A stretch of DNA of 64,000 bases, taken from Iris pallida. Lineage: Eukaryota > Streptophyta > Magnoliopsida > Asparagales > Iridaceae. The notes beneath the pieces are model-generated. The model was not told where the DNA came from. It did no database searches and saw only the letters and a list, made by a program, of their open reading frames with translations. The stretch is from positions 82,853 to 146,852 of the forward strand of contig JANAVB010006999.1 in NCBI GenBank assembly GCA_029216955.1, read 5' to 3'. Made by a program: the position numbers and the translations under genes. Positions within the stretch are counted from its first letter, which is position 1. Every line of letters begins with the position of its first letter. Shown in pieces: positions 36,988 to 48,684 of the stretch.

Positions 36988-37278
36988 CCCTCTACGTACG
37001 CGTAGAGAGATCTCCCTCCACAGCCACTGCGCATAAGTAGGATCCATGTCAGCAAGATCAATATCCAGAGGAGATGGATGACTGGAACTCCCGGTATAGC
37101 TGTCCTCTGGTGCCACCTCCTCAGCAGTAAGAGGTGGCACTACCGACTCAGCAGCAAGAGGTGGCACTACCGACTCAACAGTAGGTACCACTACCGACTC
37201 AGTAGCAGGAGGCGGCACTACCTCCTCAACAGCCATCTGTGCCTCTCTCAAGCGACGTCCTCGGGTCTTGGGTGCCAT
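36986..37278 (-). pseudogene. E2 second gene, N-terminal remnant (TNPA position)
   Basis: A minus-strand frame starts at ATG 37278 with MAPKTRGRRLREAQ and continues through two to three in-frame repeats of ESVVPPLAAE type. It then reads DMDPTYAQWLWREI and runs into the (TA)n tract. The start and basic N-terminus recall the second CACTA gene, and it lies directly downstream of the TNPD scrap, the same order as in E1. Nothing matching the conserved WWPP core is present, so it is truncated. The identification rests mainly on position. Confidence 0.55.
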
Positions 37279-37381
37279 CTGATAAGATTAATGGAAACAT
37301 GGAGATTAATTAGGAATTAAACAAAATGACAATATTATATGTGTAATGTGGAAGATTCATTGTTGTATAGAAATGATATTA

Positions 37382-37570
37382 TTAGACGTCCTCTGCGTCC
37401 TCATCTTCCTCTTCTACCTCATCTTCGCTTTCATCTATTTCGTTTTTCTCTTCGGATACTTCAACCTCCAACGGTGAATGACCCTCAGCAGTCTTGCCTT
37501 AAACTTGAAGCCATTAACGACATAGCCTGACAGTACGGAATGAGTCTCACAACCAGGATATAGAGGAGTA
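37382..37570 (-). pseudogene. E2 TNPD scrap with internal deletion
   Basis: On the minus strand YPGCETHSVLS matches the E1 transposase (encoded there at about 31920-31950). It then jumps straight to GYVVNGFKF, a motif from the C-terminal part of tnp2 proteins, and after a one-base frameshift to an acidic tail SEEKNEIDESEDEVEEEDED ending at TAA 37382-37384. In E1 the shared bases stop after CTGTCAG, so the joint may mark a deletion through a short homology. Most of the protein, including the catalytic part, is lost. Confidence 0.75.
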
Positions 37571-37594
37571 GAGAAGGCCCCCTCTCTGACCCCC

Positions 37595-38107
37595 CTCTAC
37601 TTTCATGCTTCTCATTCGACTCTCTCAGCCTCATATTCCGCATCATATGATATACATCTCAACAAAAGAGCAGAGAAGTGTGAAAATATTAATATTAACC
37701 AAGGATCGGTATCGGAATTGGAATCACCATGAATCTCATGGCTTGTTCTACCAGAGCCTAATATAAAACCAAACATGTGAATCAGAGCTTCACATTCAAA
37801 ATATTAGAAGAAAAAATTTACGATTGGTGGTAGGGCGAGCCAGAATCCTTTGAAAGTACTCTGGCTCGCCCTACCACCAATTGAAATTTTTTTTCCTTCT
37901 AATATTGTGAATGTGAAGCTCTGCTTCACGTTTGGTTTTATATTATACTCTGTTAGAACAAGCTATGAGATTCATGGTGATACTGATTTCGATACTGATC
38001 CTTGGTTAATATTAATATTTTTACACTTCTCCATGCTTTGGTTGAGATGTATATCATATGATACGGAATAGGATGTCTCATGACCCGAATGAGAAGAAGG
38101 GGAGTAG
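37595..38107. repeat. 500-bp near-palindrome (hairpin) in E2
   Basis: The left arm 37595-37844 and right arm 37860-38107 are inverted copies with a 15-nt loop. Matching landmarks are GGTAGGGCGAGCCAGA/TCTGGCTCGCCCTACC at the loop, AATATTAATATTAACCAAGG/CCTTGGTTAATATTAATATT in mid-arm and ATATGATATACATCTCAAC with its complement near the base. Any transcript would fold into long double-stranded RNA. There is no coding sequence. A shorter inverted copy is at 38459-38697. Confidence 0.9.
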
Positions 38108-38129
38108 GAAGGCTCACTCTATACACTCA

Positions 38130-38855
38130 TCCACCTACGATATACACTCTATACACTCTTACTTATGCAAGCCTTTTGAGGTAATCAGCATTATAATAGA
38201 TTTCCAAAAAAATCTATAACTCTGATAGGCCCAAAAGACTTAGCATAAGTAAATTTAATTTTCAACAGTTACCTATCTACTACTAAGATATCTTATATAT
38301 ATCCTTCTAGGATACTCACACTATACTGATATCTTCAATTTAATTTTCAATACTTACCTACCGCAGGTATACTCACTCTATATCGGATACCAATACTGAT
38401 TCGTAAGACAAAGTAAACAGATTTGCAATTAAAAATATATAGTCCGATACCGATACTTCCCTGCTTCTCATTGACTCTCTCAACCTCATCAGCAGGTAGT
38501 AGGGCGAGCCAGAATTCTGCTTCTCACTATATTTCTGACCGGGAACAGGACCTATCACAAGGATTATGGCTCATCCTACCACCCATCGCAAATTTTTTCC
38601 TTCTAATATTGTGAATATGAAGCTCTGCTTCACACGTTTGGTTTTTTATTATGCTATGGTAGATCAAGCCATGAGATTCATGGTGATACCGATTCTGCCT
38701 ACGATATACACTCTATACACTCTTACTTATGCAAGCCTTTTGAGGTAATCAGCATTATACTATATTTCCGAAAAAAATTATAACTCTGATAGGCCCAAAA
38801 GACTTGGCATAAGTAAATTTAATTTTCAACACTTACCTAGCTACTACTAAGATAT

Positions 38856-38860
<5 letters not shown>
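38130..38860. repeat. direct duplication (about 160 bp) in E2
   Basis: The stretch from ACGATATACACTCTATACAC to ACTACTAAGATATCTTATAT at 38130-38295 recurs at about 38699-38860 with few changes. The segment between contains the second, partial palindrome. Confidence 0.88.

Positions 38861-38906
<46 letters not shown>
38861..38906. repeat. (TA)n microsatellite
   Basis: A TA run at the end of the second direct-repeat copy, expanded from a short TATATA in the first copy. Confidence 0.95.
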
Positions 38907-38908
<2 letters not shown>

Positions 38909-39445
38909 TTGTACGATACTCCGATCCGAAACCGTCGATATTACCGATATCGTCGATACCAATACTCATAGGAATAGTCCGATACCGATTCCGATACCGA
39001 TACTTTGAACCTCGATACTAAGTTTATATACATATACTAATTTATATACTATTCTACGATACTTCGATCCTTAACCGTCGATACTACCGATATCGTCGAT
39101 ACCAATACTCATAGGAATAGTCCGATACCGATTTCGATACCGATACTTTGAACCTTGATACTAAGTTTATATATATATACTAATTTACAAACTATCTTAC
39201 GATACTCAGATCCTTAACCGCCAAAATTACCGATACCGTCGATACCAATACTCATAGGAATGGTCCGATATCGATTCCGATACCGATACTTTGAACCTTG
39301 ATACTAAGTTTATAGATATATATATACTAATTTATATACCGATACCAATACTCATAGGAATAGTCTGATACCGATACTTTGAACGTTGATACTAAGTTTA
39401 TATATATACTAATTTATATACTAAGTTTATATTCCGATACCGATA
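38907..39445 (-). repeat. GATACC tandem repeats of E2 (about 143-bp unit)
   Basis: ACTTTGAACCTTGATACTAAG recurs at about 39003, 39145, 39289 and 39379, with CCGATACCGATTCCGATACC and ATACTCATAGGAATAGTCC in each unit. The motifs match the 234-bp array of E1, but unit length and flanking parts differ. Confidence 0.88.
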
Positions 39446-39446
39446 C

Positions 39447-39448
<2 letters not shown>

Positions 39449-39487
<39 letters not shown>
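39449..39487. repeat. (TG)n microsatellite
   Basis: About 19 consecutive TG dinucleotides separate the GATACC array from the C-rich minisatellite. Confidence 0.95.
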
Positions 39488-39492
<5 letters not shown>

Positions 39493-39495
39493 ACG

Positions 39496-39868
39496 GCGGC
39501 CTCCAATCCCCACCCCCACCATCACCGACCGCCATCCCCACCACCGCAACCCCCACCCCCACCCCCACCCCAACCCCCAACCCCACCACTGCCGACCTCC
39601 ATCCCCACCGCCGACCCGAAACCCGCCGCCCCCGCCGCCCTGACCCGAAACCCCCCACCAAGCGACCCCCACCCCCACCACCGCGACTCCCACCCCTACC
39701 ACCACCGGCCCTCGCCGCCCCGACCCGAAACCCTCCACCCCAGCGACCCCCAGCCCCACTACCATCGGCCCCCGCCTCCCCCTGTCTCCCTCCGCCGTAC
39801 CGACCTGAACCACACCCCCCCAGCGACCCCCACCCCCACCACCACCGGCCCCCGCCTTCCCCCATCGC
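39496..39868 (-). repeat. C-rich minisatellite of E2, left part
   Basis: CCCCCACCCCCACCACC and CGACCCGAAACCC units dominate. The complementary strand is G-rich with quadruplex potential, as in E1. It resumes at 46909-47030 after the inserted retrotransposon. The Pro-rich and Gly-rich ORFs here are compositional artefacts. Confidence 0.88.
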
Positions 39869-41921
39869 TGTCACACCCCGCTCCTGCAGGAGCGATCGTA
39901 CTTGCTAAGGCGTGATGCCGCACGGGCCTAGGTTGCGCCCGTGCAAGGCTATGTCCAGAAACGGCCGATTTGAGCTAGGCCACAGAGTCGCACAGAGTGT
40001 CCCCATTTGCAGCAGAAAGTAAATGAACACAAATTGAAGCGAATTCAACTCTTTATTGATATTCAAGAAGTTTACAAGCGGCGCTAGGCCGATATTACAA
40101 ATCGCTCAAGCTCTCTCTCTCTGAAACATAAAAGGCGTGCCAAGTGGCTTACAACATGGAATGATTCATGGCGATGTTCCGATACATTATGTCCCGTATA
40201 TGTTGCTTCAGCTCCTTGCAACGCTCCAGGGCTCCAGAGATAGCTCTGCGCCTTAGCACGTTCGATGGAAGCTCCGCACCCGCCGACGATACCTGCATCC
40301 TGCAAGTGGACTGTGGGGTTATCAGTAGATTGTTATGCACTGGTGGGGAGGCTTGCTCGCCCATAATGCTATCATTACCAAACATGTTCTATTTACTTTT
40401 GTGCACCGTCTATTAATCATTGTCTTTCTAATCTTGCCTTAAGATCATTTATATGGCATATTTCATAGCCTATCTCGTGTTGTCGAATACAAGTGTCGCA
40501 TGGAAATACATGCACGACTTACCCATACTTACCGTCCGGCCTTCCCTGCTCAACGTAAACCAAGTTAGTCAACAATTCATATGAAATAACTTAACGTAGT
40601 TCATGTAAGCATTCAATGTCAAGTGCGTGTCCTTGCCTCGGGTTCTAACACGTCGTAGGCACGTTTTCTAACTCGTTTGCTCGAAGTACTCTTAATCCTT
40701 TTGTGTGTGATATTCAAGCCTATTCAGAAGGTGCTTTGTACAGTTAACTTAGACTACTTTGATTTTAATGCAAGGACTTGCACGTGGATTGCCACCAACA
40801 AAGCCCTCTTAAATCTATATGCACCGGTCGCTGGCATCACAAGCCATTTTGGACACATCCTACCGTGGTATTTCTCAACTAGCGTAGGGTGAGGACTGGC
40901 ACACACCCCGTTAGTCTCTTGAAATACTTCTACACTTACGTCCCCCGGGTGGCCAAGTCCGCACCCAGGCAGCCCTTAAGCCTTGACTTAATTCCGCCTA
41001 GGCCGGCCACGATCCTCCCTTTGATCATGCCGCAGAATCCGTATCACCCGTGCACGGGTCCGTCTACGACCATTTCGTATTTTATTGACATAGGCTAACC
41101 TTTAGCCACAATGCGTTATCGACCAGGTTGGCGTCCGTGCAGCACGGGTAGCGAGCCCCGTTGCACGTGCCCGTCATACCTGTCGCTAACCATTCCTTTC
41201 TCTCTTATCTTTTATTCATTCTTCTTTTTCTTTCTTTCTTTCACTTGTTCGTTCGTTCATTAATTCATTCACGTATTCATTCATTCATTCATTCATTGAT
41301 TCATTCATTGATTCATTCATTTAAGCATTACGCAACTCCCAGTGCGGGAGCCGCCTTGGCGACCCATCGGTCCCATAGTCTTTCAATGTTGCTAAACTCT
41401 ACTCGGAACGACTATGTTGATAGTCTTCCCGTTTCATTTTTGTAAACCATTCATTGTTTCATTGTTTGAACGCATAAGAGACTTGAACGTAAGCTGGTGC
41501 CTTAGCACGAGCGTGGAGCACAGTGCGAGAGTTCATATTTTTCCATGTTCCTTTCCATATTCTATACAAGCATGCAAGATGGGATTATTCCCTTAGCTAG
41601 GTGCGTTGAGTCATTCATTTATTAGCATGCGTGGTGTTATCGCCTAGCGATTCTATCAATAGTTTCCGTATTGTTATGTGTCTAGGTTAAGCAAAGACGG
41701 GTTCATCGGAGCTACCCACCTTAGCGATGTTCGCATCGGCCGAGCGATACTCTGAGCGCGCCTTTGAAAGTCTAAGTCTGGATTCATCTTCGGCGGGCCA
41801 ATGTAAACCTTGCATTGATCCTTCTTCAGGTCGATGCCAACTCTTCGGGTCGACGGCTCGTTTGAGGCGTTGAACTTGCCGTTTGAATCGGCGTTCCGCT
41901 AGGGCGGAGCGGGTCATTACA
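39869..41921 (-). mobile_element. family B gypsy (second copy) 3' LTR
   Basis: This 2,053-bp LTR runs from TGTCACACCCCGCTCC to GCGGGTCATTACA. The left flank 39864-39868 is ATCGC and the right flank after the partner LTR is GTCGC, a 5-bp TSD with one mismatch. A CATT-rich tract (41254-41322) is the LTR minisatellite. It matches 44866-46908 throughout. Confidence 0.92.
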
Positions 41922-44865
41922 TAATACACCACTCAGAACAAGTCTCGTCCTCGAGACTTCCTGAGTGCAGGTCATCCTACCATTCCTTAACTCGGGTCAT
42001 CGTGTTTCATAGACAATTCTATCGAACGGCTCTATCGTTCGATGGCATCGAACCATGCTCGGTACCTTTCCAAGTTCCTTGTCGCATACGTTTGGTCGAT
42101 TTTATTGAATGGCTTTTCATTCATTTCAGAGTTGATGGTTCTTATTCAATTGTCGCGTTTCTTCGACTTGGTTGCTATTTTGACGTATCATGGAACTGAA
42201 ACGGTCGTACAAGGTGCGTTGAAATTCTCAAATACGAGAGTCGTAGGCTGAGGCAAACTCACTCATTCGTTCATGCGCATCTCAACACCCACTTGCAGCT
42301 GTATTCGAGTTCATCATATCGCTGAGTTTGGATCGTGCACGCATTCAAGGCGTCCCCCGAATACGTATATTTCAACCAAGCTTAGCGACTAGCGAAGTCG
42401 GACAAGCTACTCGTGATAGTTTTGATTTGCCGATCGTTTTGCTAACTTCGATTTAGAACCGAACTCATGTGTGTATCACATATCGTTTATCTTGGTCCTC
42501 GAGATGATTCGATTCGCTTCTCAAGCGCACTTGTCAACGAAATCAATACGATTTCTTCTTAGCGGAGTCGACCAAGTCTAAGTAATTCTCGTCCGATTCG
42601 AGACCAAGTATTGTACTATCATCGAGTACGTCTTTCGACCAATGATTTAATTCGTTATTCCAACTTTACTTGCGCATCATCCATTCCTATCATTCCCTTC
42701 GTTTGGAGACATTCTCGTTGTTGTTCACGCACACTCCTAATTTCTCGTCCTACTCTAAGTCTTGTTGCCCCAAGTCTATCGTCCGTCTAGACGATACTCT
42801 AATATCAATCGCACAGGTTCAATCACTCGGTATAGGGTCGTCCGCCTATCCGCTAGGCTATTTCTTTTCGAGGCTAACTCAATGTCAGGATTGGAATCAC
42901 AGTTCCCCAACAATAATGCCAACACTGACCCCAATCCTAGGGTCAAACCAAAGTCGATAGTACGGGGTTTTTTTTATCCAAGCTCGCGTAACTCAGATTT
43001 CTGAACATCGAACACGATCACCTATTCGCATCAATGTATTCGTTGCGCATATTCGAATCCATTAAATCACCAAATCGACATACTTCACATATCCATTCTA
43101 ACCAATTCATGTATTCGATCACGCGGTCATCCAGCTTGACAATACATTGCGTCCCAATCTCACGCGAGTCTGATCATCCACGGTGGTTCATGAATCACCA
43201 TGCAACGCTCCCGCGGAATAATCATTCTCATCGGGGAGTAACTCTTGTTTGAGTTTAGACTAACTCATTCTCGATACGCGGATTGGACCTACTCAATCCT
43301 TAAGTAAAATCATCACACACACTAATTCATTCTCGAGTTTACCTTCGCGTCAAACCACAAGTCGAAGCAATCAAATTGCCAAGCCATCCAAGTTCAATCA
43401 CTCCCGCTGTATGAATCATCATATCAGCGCTCACGCGGAGTAATCGTCCTAATCCAGCGCGACGCATGTGCGAGGTTGGAGTTGCGCTCGCATAAGACAA
43501 GAACGTCAACATTGTGGTTGTCAACAAAGCAAACCCAAGCATTCTCATTTTCATCCAAGCCAAATCAATTCGACAGTCTGACCGTCATGCATTCAAATAG
43601 AAAATCCTCGAGTCAAGTCTATCTTTTCCTCGACACACATCTTTAACATCCCAAGTATAGCATCCTACGGAACAATGACATTTGTACGATCGTCATTCGC
43701 CGAGTCAGAGTACTCCCGAGTTATCGCATATCGATCTTTGATACGCCTCAATACCATCGACGATATGCGTAACCAGACGATCTTCCTTTGCAACCGATTT
43801 CGAGTCGTACGTTGATGCTGTTGTCCGAGTTGAATATTCCACAATTTTCTTTAATATTCAAGATCAAGTTCAACTGCTATTCCTCAAGCTAGTTTCAAGA
43901 TCGTTGTTCAAACTCAAGTCACAATTCATTTGAATCAATCCGAAATTGTACGCGCGATCCTCTAAGTTTCCTCGATCAAGACCATTCATTTTCATTCATC
44001 GTTCCGAACCATTTTCTAACTCGCGTTGCCCATTAACAAGTTGTCCAGCGACATCTCGTTCGGGACTTTTGAAGTCACGACCAACTAAGCGTGATACGTT
44101 CTAAGGCTTTGCGCGATCGCATCGCTTGCCGATATACTCGTACGATCCGTAAACCCTTTTATCTCGCTCGAACGATTTCTACAACGTCCATACACCACTC
44201 AGGGTTCGAGCCACTCGACTAGTCGTCGACACTCATTCTTATTCTTCTTCGAAGCTATCACATACACCACTCGGAGTCAAGTCATTCTACAAATCCTCGA
44301 AAGGTTATTCGACTCCCGATCGAAATGTCCAATTGCGCGTTCGCTCATTCCTCAAAATCTAAGAACCATTTCCCCGTGTTCGTTTTAGCACCGGTCAAGT
44401 AGCGTCTCTATCAACATTCGTTCTAAGTCTCATTTATCATCGTCCGTACGATAGTCGATCTCGCTCGTAACTCGTTTGTACCATAAAGTCTAGGTGCGTG
44501 ATACTCGACATGACATAGCCAAAAGACTGCGTGCATAACCATCCCGTTCGAACTATACTTTGGTCTCGTATACTCGTTCGCTATTGCCAGCGTAAGGTTA
44601 TTCAAGCACGCTATGTGTTTGCTAACTTCTAGCATTTTATTTTTCTTTCGACATAAGTCCGTCATGGTTTGGCACAAAGGCCTTCGCCAATCGATCCCGT
44701 TCAACCGAGTACTTATACGAGCTTTTGAAAATATTAGACTTATTGTATAGAACATCCCAAGGCACAATGAGAGAGAGCGTACACTTCTTTTTCCAACGAC
44801 GAGCTTTCAAAACTGAGAAATCGATGTGAAGTCCAAGGACGTAAAGCCGTACTCTGATACCAATC
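41922..44865 (-). mobile_element. family B internal region (second copy), non-coding
   Basis: The 2.9 kb matches 6435-9438 in order and also lacks all retrotransposon protein domains. The complement of 44851-44862 is TGGTATCAGAGT, the initiator-Met primer binding site with one change from the usual C. The shared lack of coding sequence in independent copies shows the family spread as a non-autonomous element. Confidence 0.9.
44851..44862 (-). promoter_or_regulatory. primer binding site, initiator-Met tRNA
   Basis: The minus strand reads TGGTATCAGAGT, 3 nt from the LTR start at 44866. The last base differs from the copy at 9424. Confidence 0.85.
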
Positions 44866-46908
44866 TGTCATGCCCCGCTCCCGCAGGAGCGATCGTCCTC
44901 GCTAAGGCGTGGTGCCGCACGGGCCTAGGTTGCGCCCGTACAAGGCTATGTCCAGAAATGGCCGATTTGAGCTAGGCCACAGAGTCGCACAGAGTGTCCC
45001 CATTTGTAGCAAAAAGTAAATGAACACAAATTGAAGCGAATTCAACTCTTTATTGATATTCAAGAAGTTTACAAGCGGCGCTAGGCCGATATTACAAATC
45101 GCTCAAGCTCTCTCTCTGAAACATAAAAGGCGTGCCAAGTGGCTTACAACATGGAATGATTCATGGTGATGTTCCGATACATTATGTCCCGTATATGGTG
45201 CTTCAGCTCCTTGCAACGCTCCAGGGCTCCAGAGATAGCTCTGCGCCTTAGCACGTTCGATGGAAGCTCCGTGCCCGCCGACGATACCTGCATCCTGCAA
45301 GTAGACTGTGGGGTTATCGGTACATTGTTATGCACTGTTGGGGAGGCTAGCTCGCCCATAATGCTATCATTACCAAACACGTTCTATTTACTTTTGTGCA
45401 CCGTCTATTAATCATTGTCTTTCTAATCTTGCCTTAAGATCATTTACATGGCATATTTTATAGCCTATCTCGTGTTGTCGAATACAAGTGTCGCATAAAA
45501 ATACATGCACGACTTACCCATACTTACCGTCCGGCCTTTCCTGCTCAACGTAAACCAAGTTAGTCAACAATTCATATGAAATAACTTAACGTAGTTCATG
45601 TAAGCATTCAATGTCAAGTGCGTGTCCTTGCCTCGGGTTCTAACATGTCGTAGGCACGTTTTCTAACTCGTTTGCTCGAAGTACTCTTGATCATTTTGTG
45701 TGTGATATTCAAGCCTATTCATAAGGTGCTTTGTACAGTTAACTTAGACTACTTTGATTTCAATATAAGGACTTGCACGTGGATTGCCACCAGCAAAGCC
45801 CTCTTAAATCTATATGCACCGGTCGCTGGCATCACAAGCCATTTTGGACACATCCCACCATGGTATTTCTCAACTAGCGTAGGGTGAGGACTGGCACACA
45901 CCCCGTTAGTCTCTTGAAATACTTCTGTACTTACGTCCCCCGGGTGGCCAAGTCCGCACCCAGGCAGCCCGTAAGCCTTGACTTGATTCCGCCTAGGCCG
46001 GCCGCGATCCTCCCTTTGATCATGCCGCGGAATCCGTATCACCCGTGCACGGGTCCGTCCACGACCATTTCGTATTTTATTGACATAGGCTAACCCTTAG
46101 CCACAATGCGTTATCGACCAGGTTGGCGTCCGTACAGCACGGGTAGCGAGCCCCGTGGAACGTGCCCGTCATACCTGTCGCTAACCATTCCTTTCTCGCT
46201 TATCTTTTATTCATTCTTCCTTTTCCTTCTTTCTTTCTTTCTTTCACTTGTTCGTTCGTTCATTGATTCATTCACGTATTCATTCATTCATTCATTGATT
46301 CATTCATTTAAGCATTACACAACTCCTAGTACGGGAGCCGCCTTGGCGACCCATCGGTCCCATAGTCTTTCAATGTTGCTAAACTCTACTTGGAACGACT
46401 ATATTGATAGTCTTCCCATTTTATTGTTGTAAACCATTCATTGTTTCATTGTTTGAACGCATAAGGGACTTGAACGTAAGCTGGTGCCTTAGCACGAGCG
46501 TGGAGCGCAGTGCGAGAGTTCACATTTTTCCATGTTCCTTTCCATATTCTATACAAGCATGCAAGATGGGATTATTCCCTTAGCTAGGTGCGTTGAGTCA
46601 TTCATTTATTAGCATGCGTGGTGTTATCGCCTAGCGATTCTATCAATAGTGTCCGTATTGTTATGTGTCTAGGCTAAGCAAAGACGGGTTCATCGGAGCC
46701 ACCCACCTTAGCGATGTTCGTATCGACCGAGCGATACTCTGAGCGCGCCTTTGAAAGTCTAAGCCTGGATTCATCTTCGACGGGCCAATGTAAGCCTTGC
46801 ATCGATTCTTCTTCAGGTCGATGCCAACTCTTCGGGTCGACGGCTCGTTTGAGTCGTTGAACTTGCCGTTTGAATCGGCATTCCGCTAGGGCGGAACGGG
46901 TCATTACA
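44866..46908 (-). mobile_element. family B gypsy (second copy) 5' LTR
   Basis: The 2,043-bp LTR runs from TGTCATGCCCCGCTCC to ACGGGTCATTACA. Differences from 39869-41921 are mostly C/T and G/A transitions and a shorter CATT tract (46255-46312). The flanking sequence on both sides is E2 minisatellite, so insertion postdates E2. Confidence 0.92.
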
Positions 46909-47460
46909 GTCGCCCCGACCCGAAAGCCCCCGCCCAGCGACCCCACCGCCACCAACGCGACCCCCGCCCTCACCCCCACCACCACCGGCCCCCGCCTCTT
47001 CCCACCACCCCGACCCACCCCACCAACGAGAGAGAGACTGCGGCTGGAGAGAGAGAGAGAGAGAAAATTTGGAAGAAAATAAAAAGTTCCCCCCCGTCGG
47101 CTAAATTTAAGTTAGGGCTGAATATTTAGCGACGAACTGGCGACGGATATATTCTGTCGCTATGTGGTCGCTATATCACGCTAGCTGGCCGACGGAATAT
47201 CCGTCGCTATGTGGTCGTTAAATTTTGCGGCAAATTTTTTTAACATTCCCCGCCAACTATGCGACAGCATAGCGACAGATTCTTCATCCGATGCTATATC
47301 TCCGTCGACTTAACGACGGAGCTCGCCCTTAAAATAAAATAAAAAATTATCGACTTTTCGACGGCAATCAGTCGAAACTTTGTCGGTAGTCGGTCGCTAA
47401 TAGCGGCGGACAGAATCTGTCGCTATATGTCCGTCACCAAATGGCTGTATTTTGGTAGTG
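46909..47460 (-). repeat. E2 right end: minisatellite remainder, (GA)n, subterminal repeats
   Basis: The C-rich repeat continues to about 47030, followed by a GA-rich tract (47031-47064). A CCCCCCGTCGGCTAAATTTAA stretch then mirrors the E1 sequence at 29342-29362, and GCGACGG-type repeats run to the CACTA end. This end is the 5' end of the element. Confidence 0.88.
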
Positions 47461-48077
47461 ATGAGGTTACCGCCTCTTTGTAGTGCCACTACCCAGCATG
47501 AAACCTTAGGCTCCCTTGCGGTGTTACATCGCAACGACATGGCTTGCAAGGCAGAGGCTTTACCCCTATCCGGGTACCTCATCGTGGTGTCGTACCAATA
47601 TAACATGAGGAACACCTCGCCTTTGTAGTGCTGACTACCCCTCTTTAATTTCATCATATAGCATTAGGTTACCTTCCTATTTGCAGTGCTACGCCGCTGT
47701 GACTTGGCTCGCAAAGCCGAGGCATTAACCCTTTCGGGAACCTCATGGTCGAGTCATCCTACTGTAGTATGGAGTTCCATTCCTTGTAGTACTGCACTAC
47801 CGTGCTTCCTGTAAAGCACACCAGACATTCACTCTGCCTAAGAACTCATTAAGGCGTTTAAGCCAACCTTCCATAGGAACTGTTTTTCACAAAAAATAAC
47901 AGTAGACAATAGCGGTTGTAGGTCCGTAACCTCTCCATGCCTTATAGGACATGTACCCACCGTTCCTGATATTCTTCTGGTTAACGGTCCTTCCTTGAAC
48001 CAAAAGCTAGATGCCTAGTAGATTTCTCTTTGAACTAATAGCATAAAACTTTATGGTAGGAATACAATAACACAATA
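47461..48077 (-). mobile_element. copia 3' untranslated region with hairpin-bearing tandem repeats
   Basis: After the ATG duplicate of E2 the copia sequence resumes. Units of about 142-164 bp repeat, each with a short inverted repeat such as CTTGGCTCGCAAAGCCGAG (47703-47721) and flanking GTAGTGC and CCTCATCGTGGTGTCG motifs. The stretch from 47780 to the end of pol at 48078 is non-repeated. With 28722-28979 and 35822-36006 it makes about 1 kb between pol and the 3' LTR. Confidence 0.75.
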
Positions 48078-48676
48078 TCAGAATGCCTTCAAGCCCATTT
48101 TACTTGCTGTGTCATCGACCAGCTGGCGCTTGAGGCCCTTGGTGAACGGATCCGCCAGATTTTTCTGACTCCGAATATCAATCACTGTAATAACATATCT
48201 CTTGATGAGATCATGTACTGCCATGTGCTTCAACCATACAGTCCTCTTCTTCCCGTTGAAGATGCCATTTAATGCCACCCCCGTAGTTGTCTGGTTGTCG
48301 CAGTATATCGGTATTGCCGTATTTGCGTTCCAACCACTGGAAGATCATACATGAGCTCCCGAAGCCATTCTGCTTCTTCTACTGCGGTATCAAGTACAAA
48401 GAACTCAGATTCCATGGATGATCGTGAGCGCATAGTCTATTTTTTCGACTTCCACGATATAGCAGATCCATCTATTGTGAAAATAAATCCACCTGCGGAC
48501 CTCTCTCTCTCCACTTCTGAGCACCAGCTGGCATTACTGAAGCCTTCTACTACCTGCGGATCTCTGCTGTAGTACAGTGCATATGTCTGAGTCTTCTTGA
48601 GATATCTCATAACCCATTTCATAGCTTTCCAGTACTCAATACGTGGGTTGCTCATAAAATGACTCAGCATTCCCAC
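48078..48676 (-). pseudogene. copia RNase H remnant
   Basis: Two minus-strand frames cover the domain. 48437-48676 has WKAMKWVMRYLKKT, NASWCSEVERERS, GGFIFTIDGSAISWKSKK and the HFMSNP start typical of copia RNase H. 48078-48278 has IDIRSQKNLADPFTKGL at the C-terminus. They are separated by a frameshift or stop region at about 48280-48436. The first catalytic Asp of the usual DASW motif reads Asn. RNase H would degrade the RNA of the RNA/DNA hybrid; this copy is broken. Confidence 0.88.
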
Positions 48677-48684
48677 GGCAAAAG

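Larger units (their letters stand above)
36007..47460 (-). mobile_element. CACTA (En/Spm) transposon E2, inverted relative to E1
   Basis: The ends CACTACTAAAATAC (36007) and GTATTTTGGTAGTG (ending 47460) are flanked by a perfect TSD ATG (36004-36006 and 47461-47463). Gene remnants read on the minus strand. From the right end inward it shows the E1 order: GCGACGG repeats, (GA)n, G-rich minisatellite on the coding strand, GATACC tandem repeats, TNPD scrap, TNPA-like scrap. A family-B retrotransposon (39869-46908) lies in the minisatellite. Without it the element is about 4.4 kb, a strongly deleted, non-autonomous derivative. Confidence 0.94.

Noticed and set aside
39379..39915. Pro-rich ORFs of 150-178 codons
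   Set aside because: They lie in the C-rich minisatellite of E2 and run into an LTR. They are open in several frames for compositional reasons.
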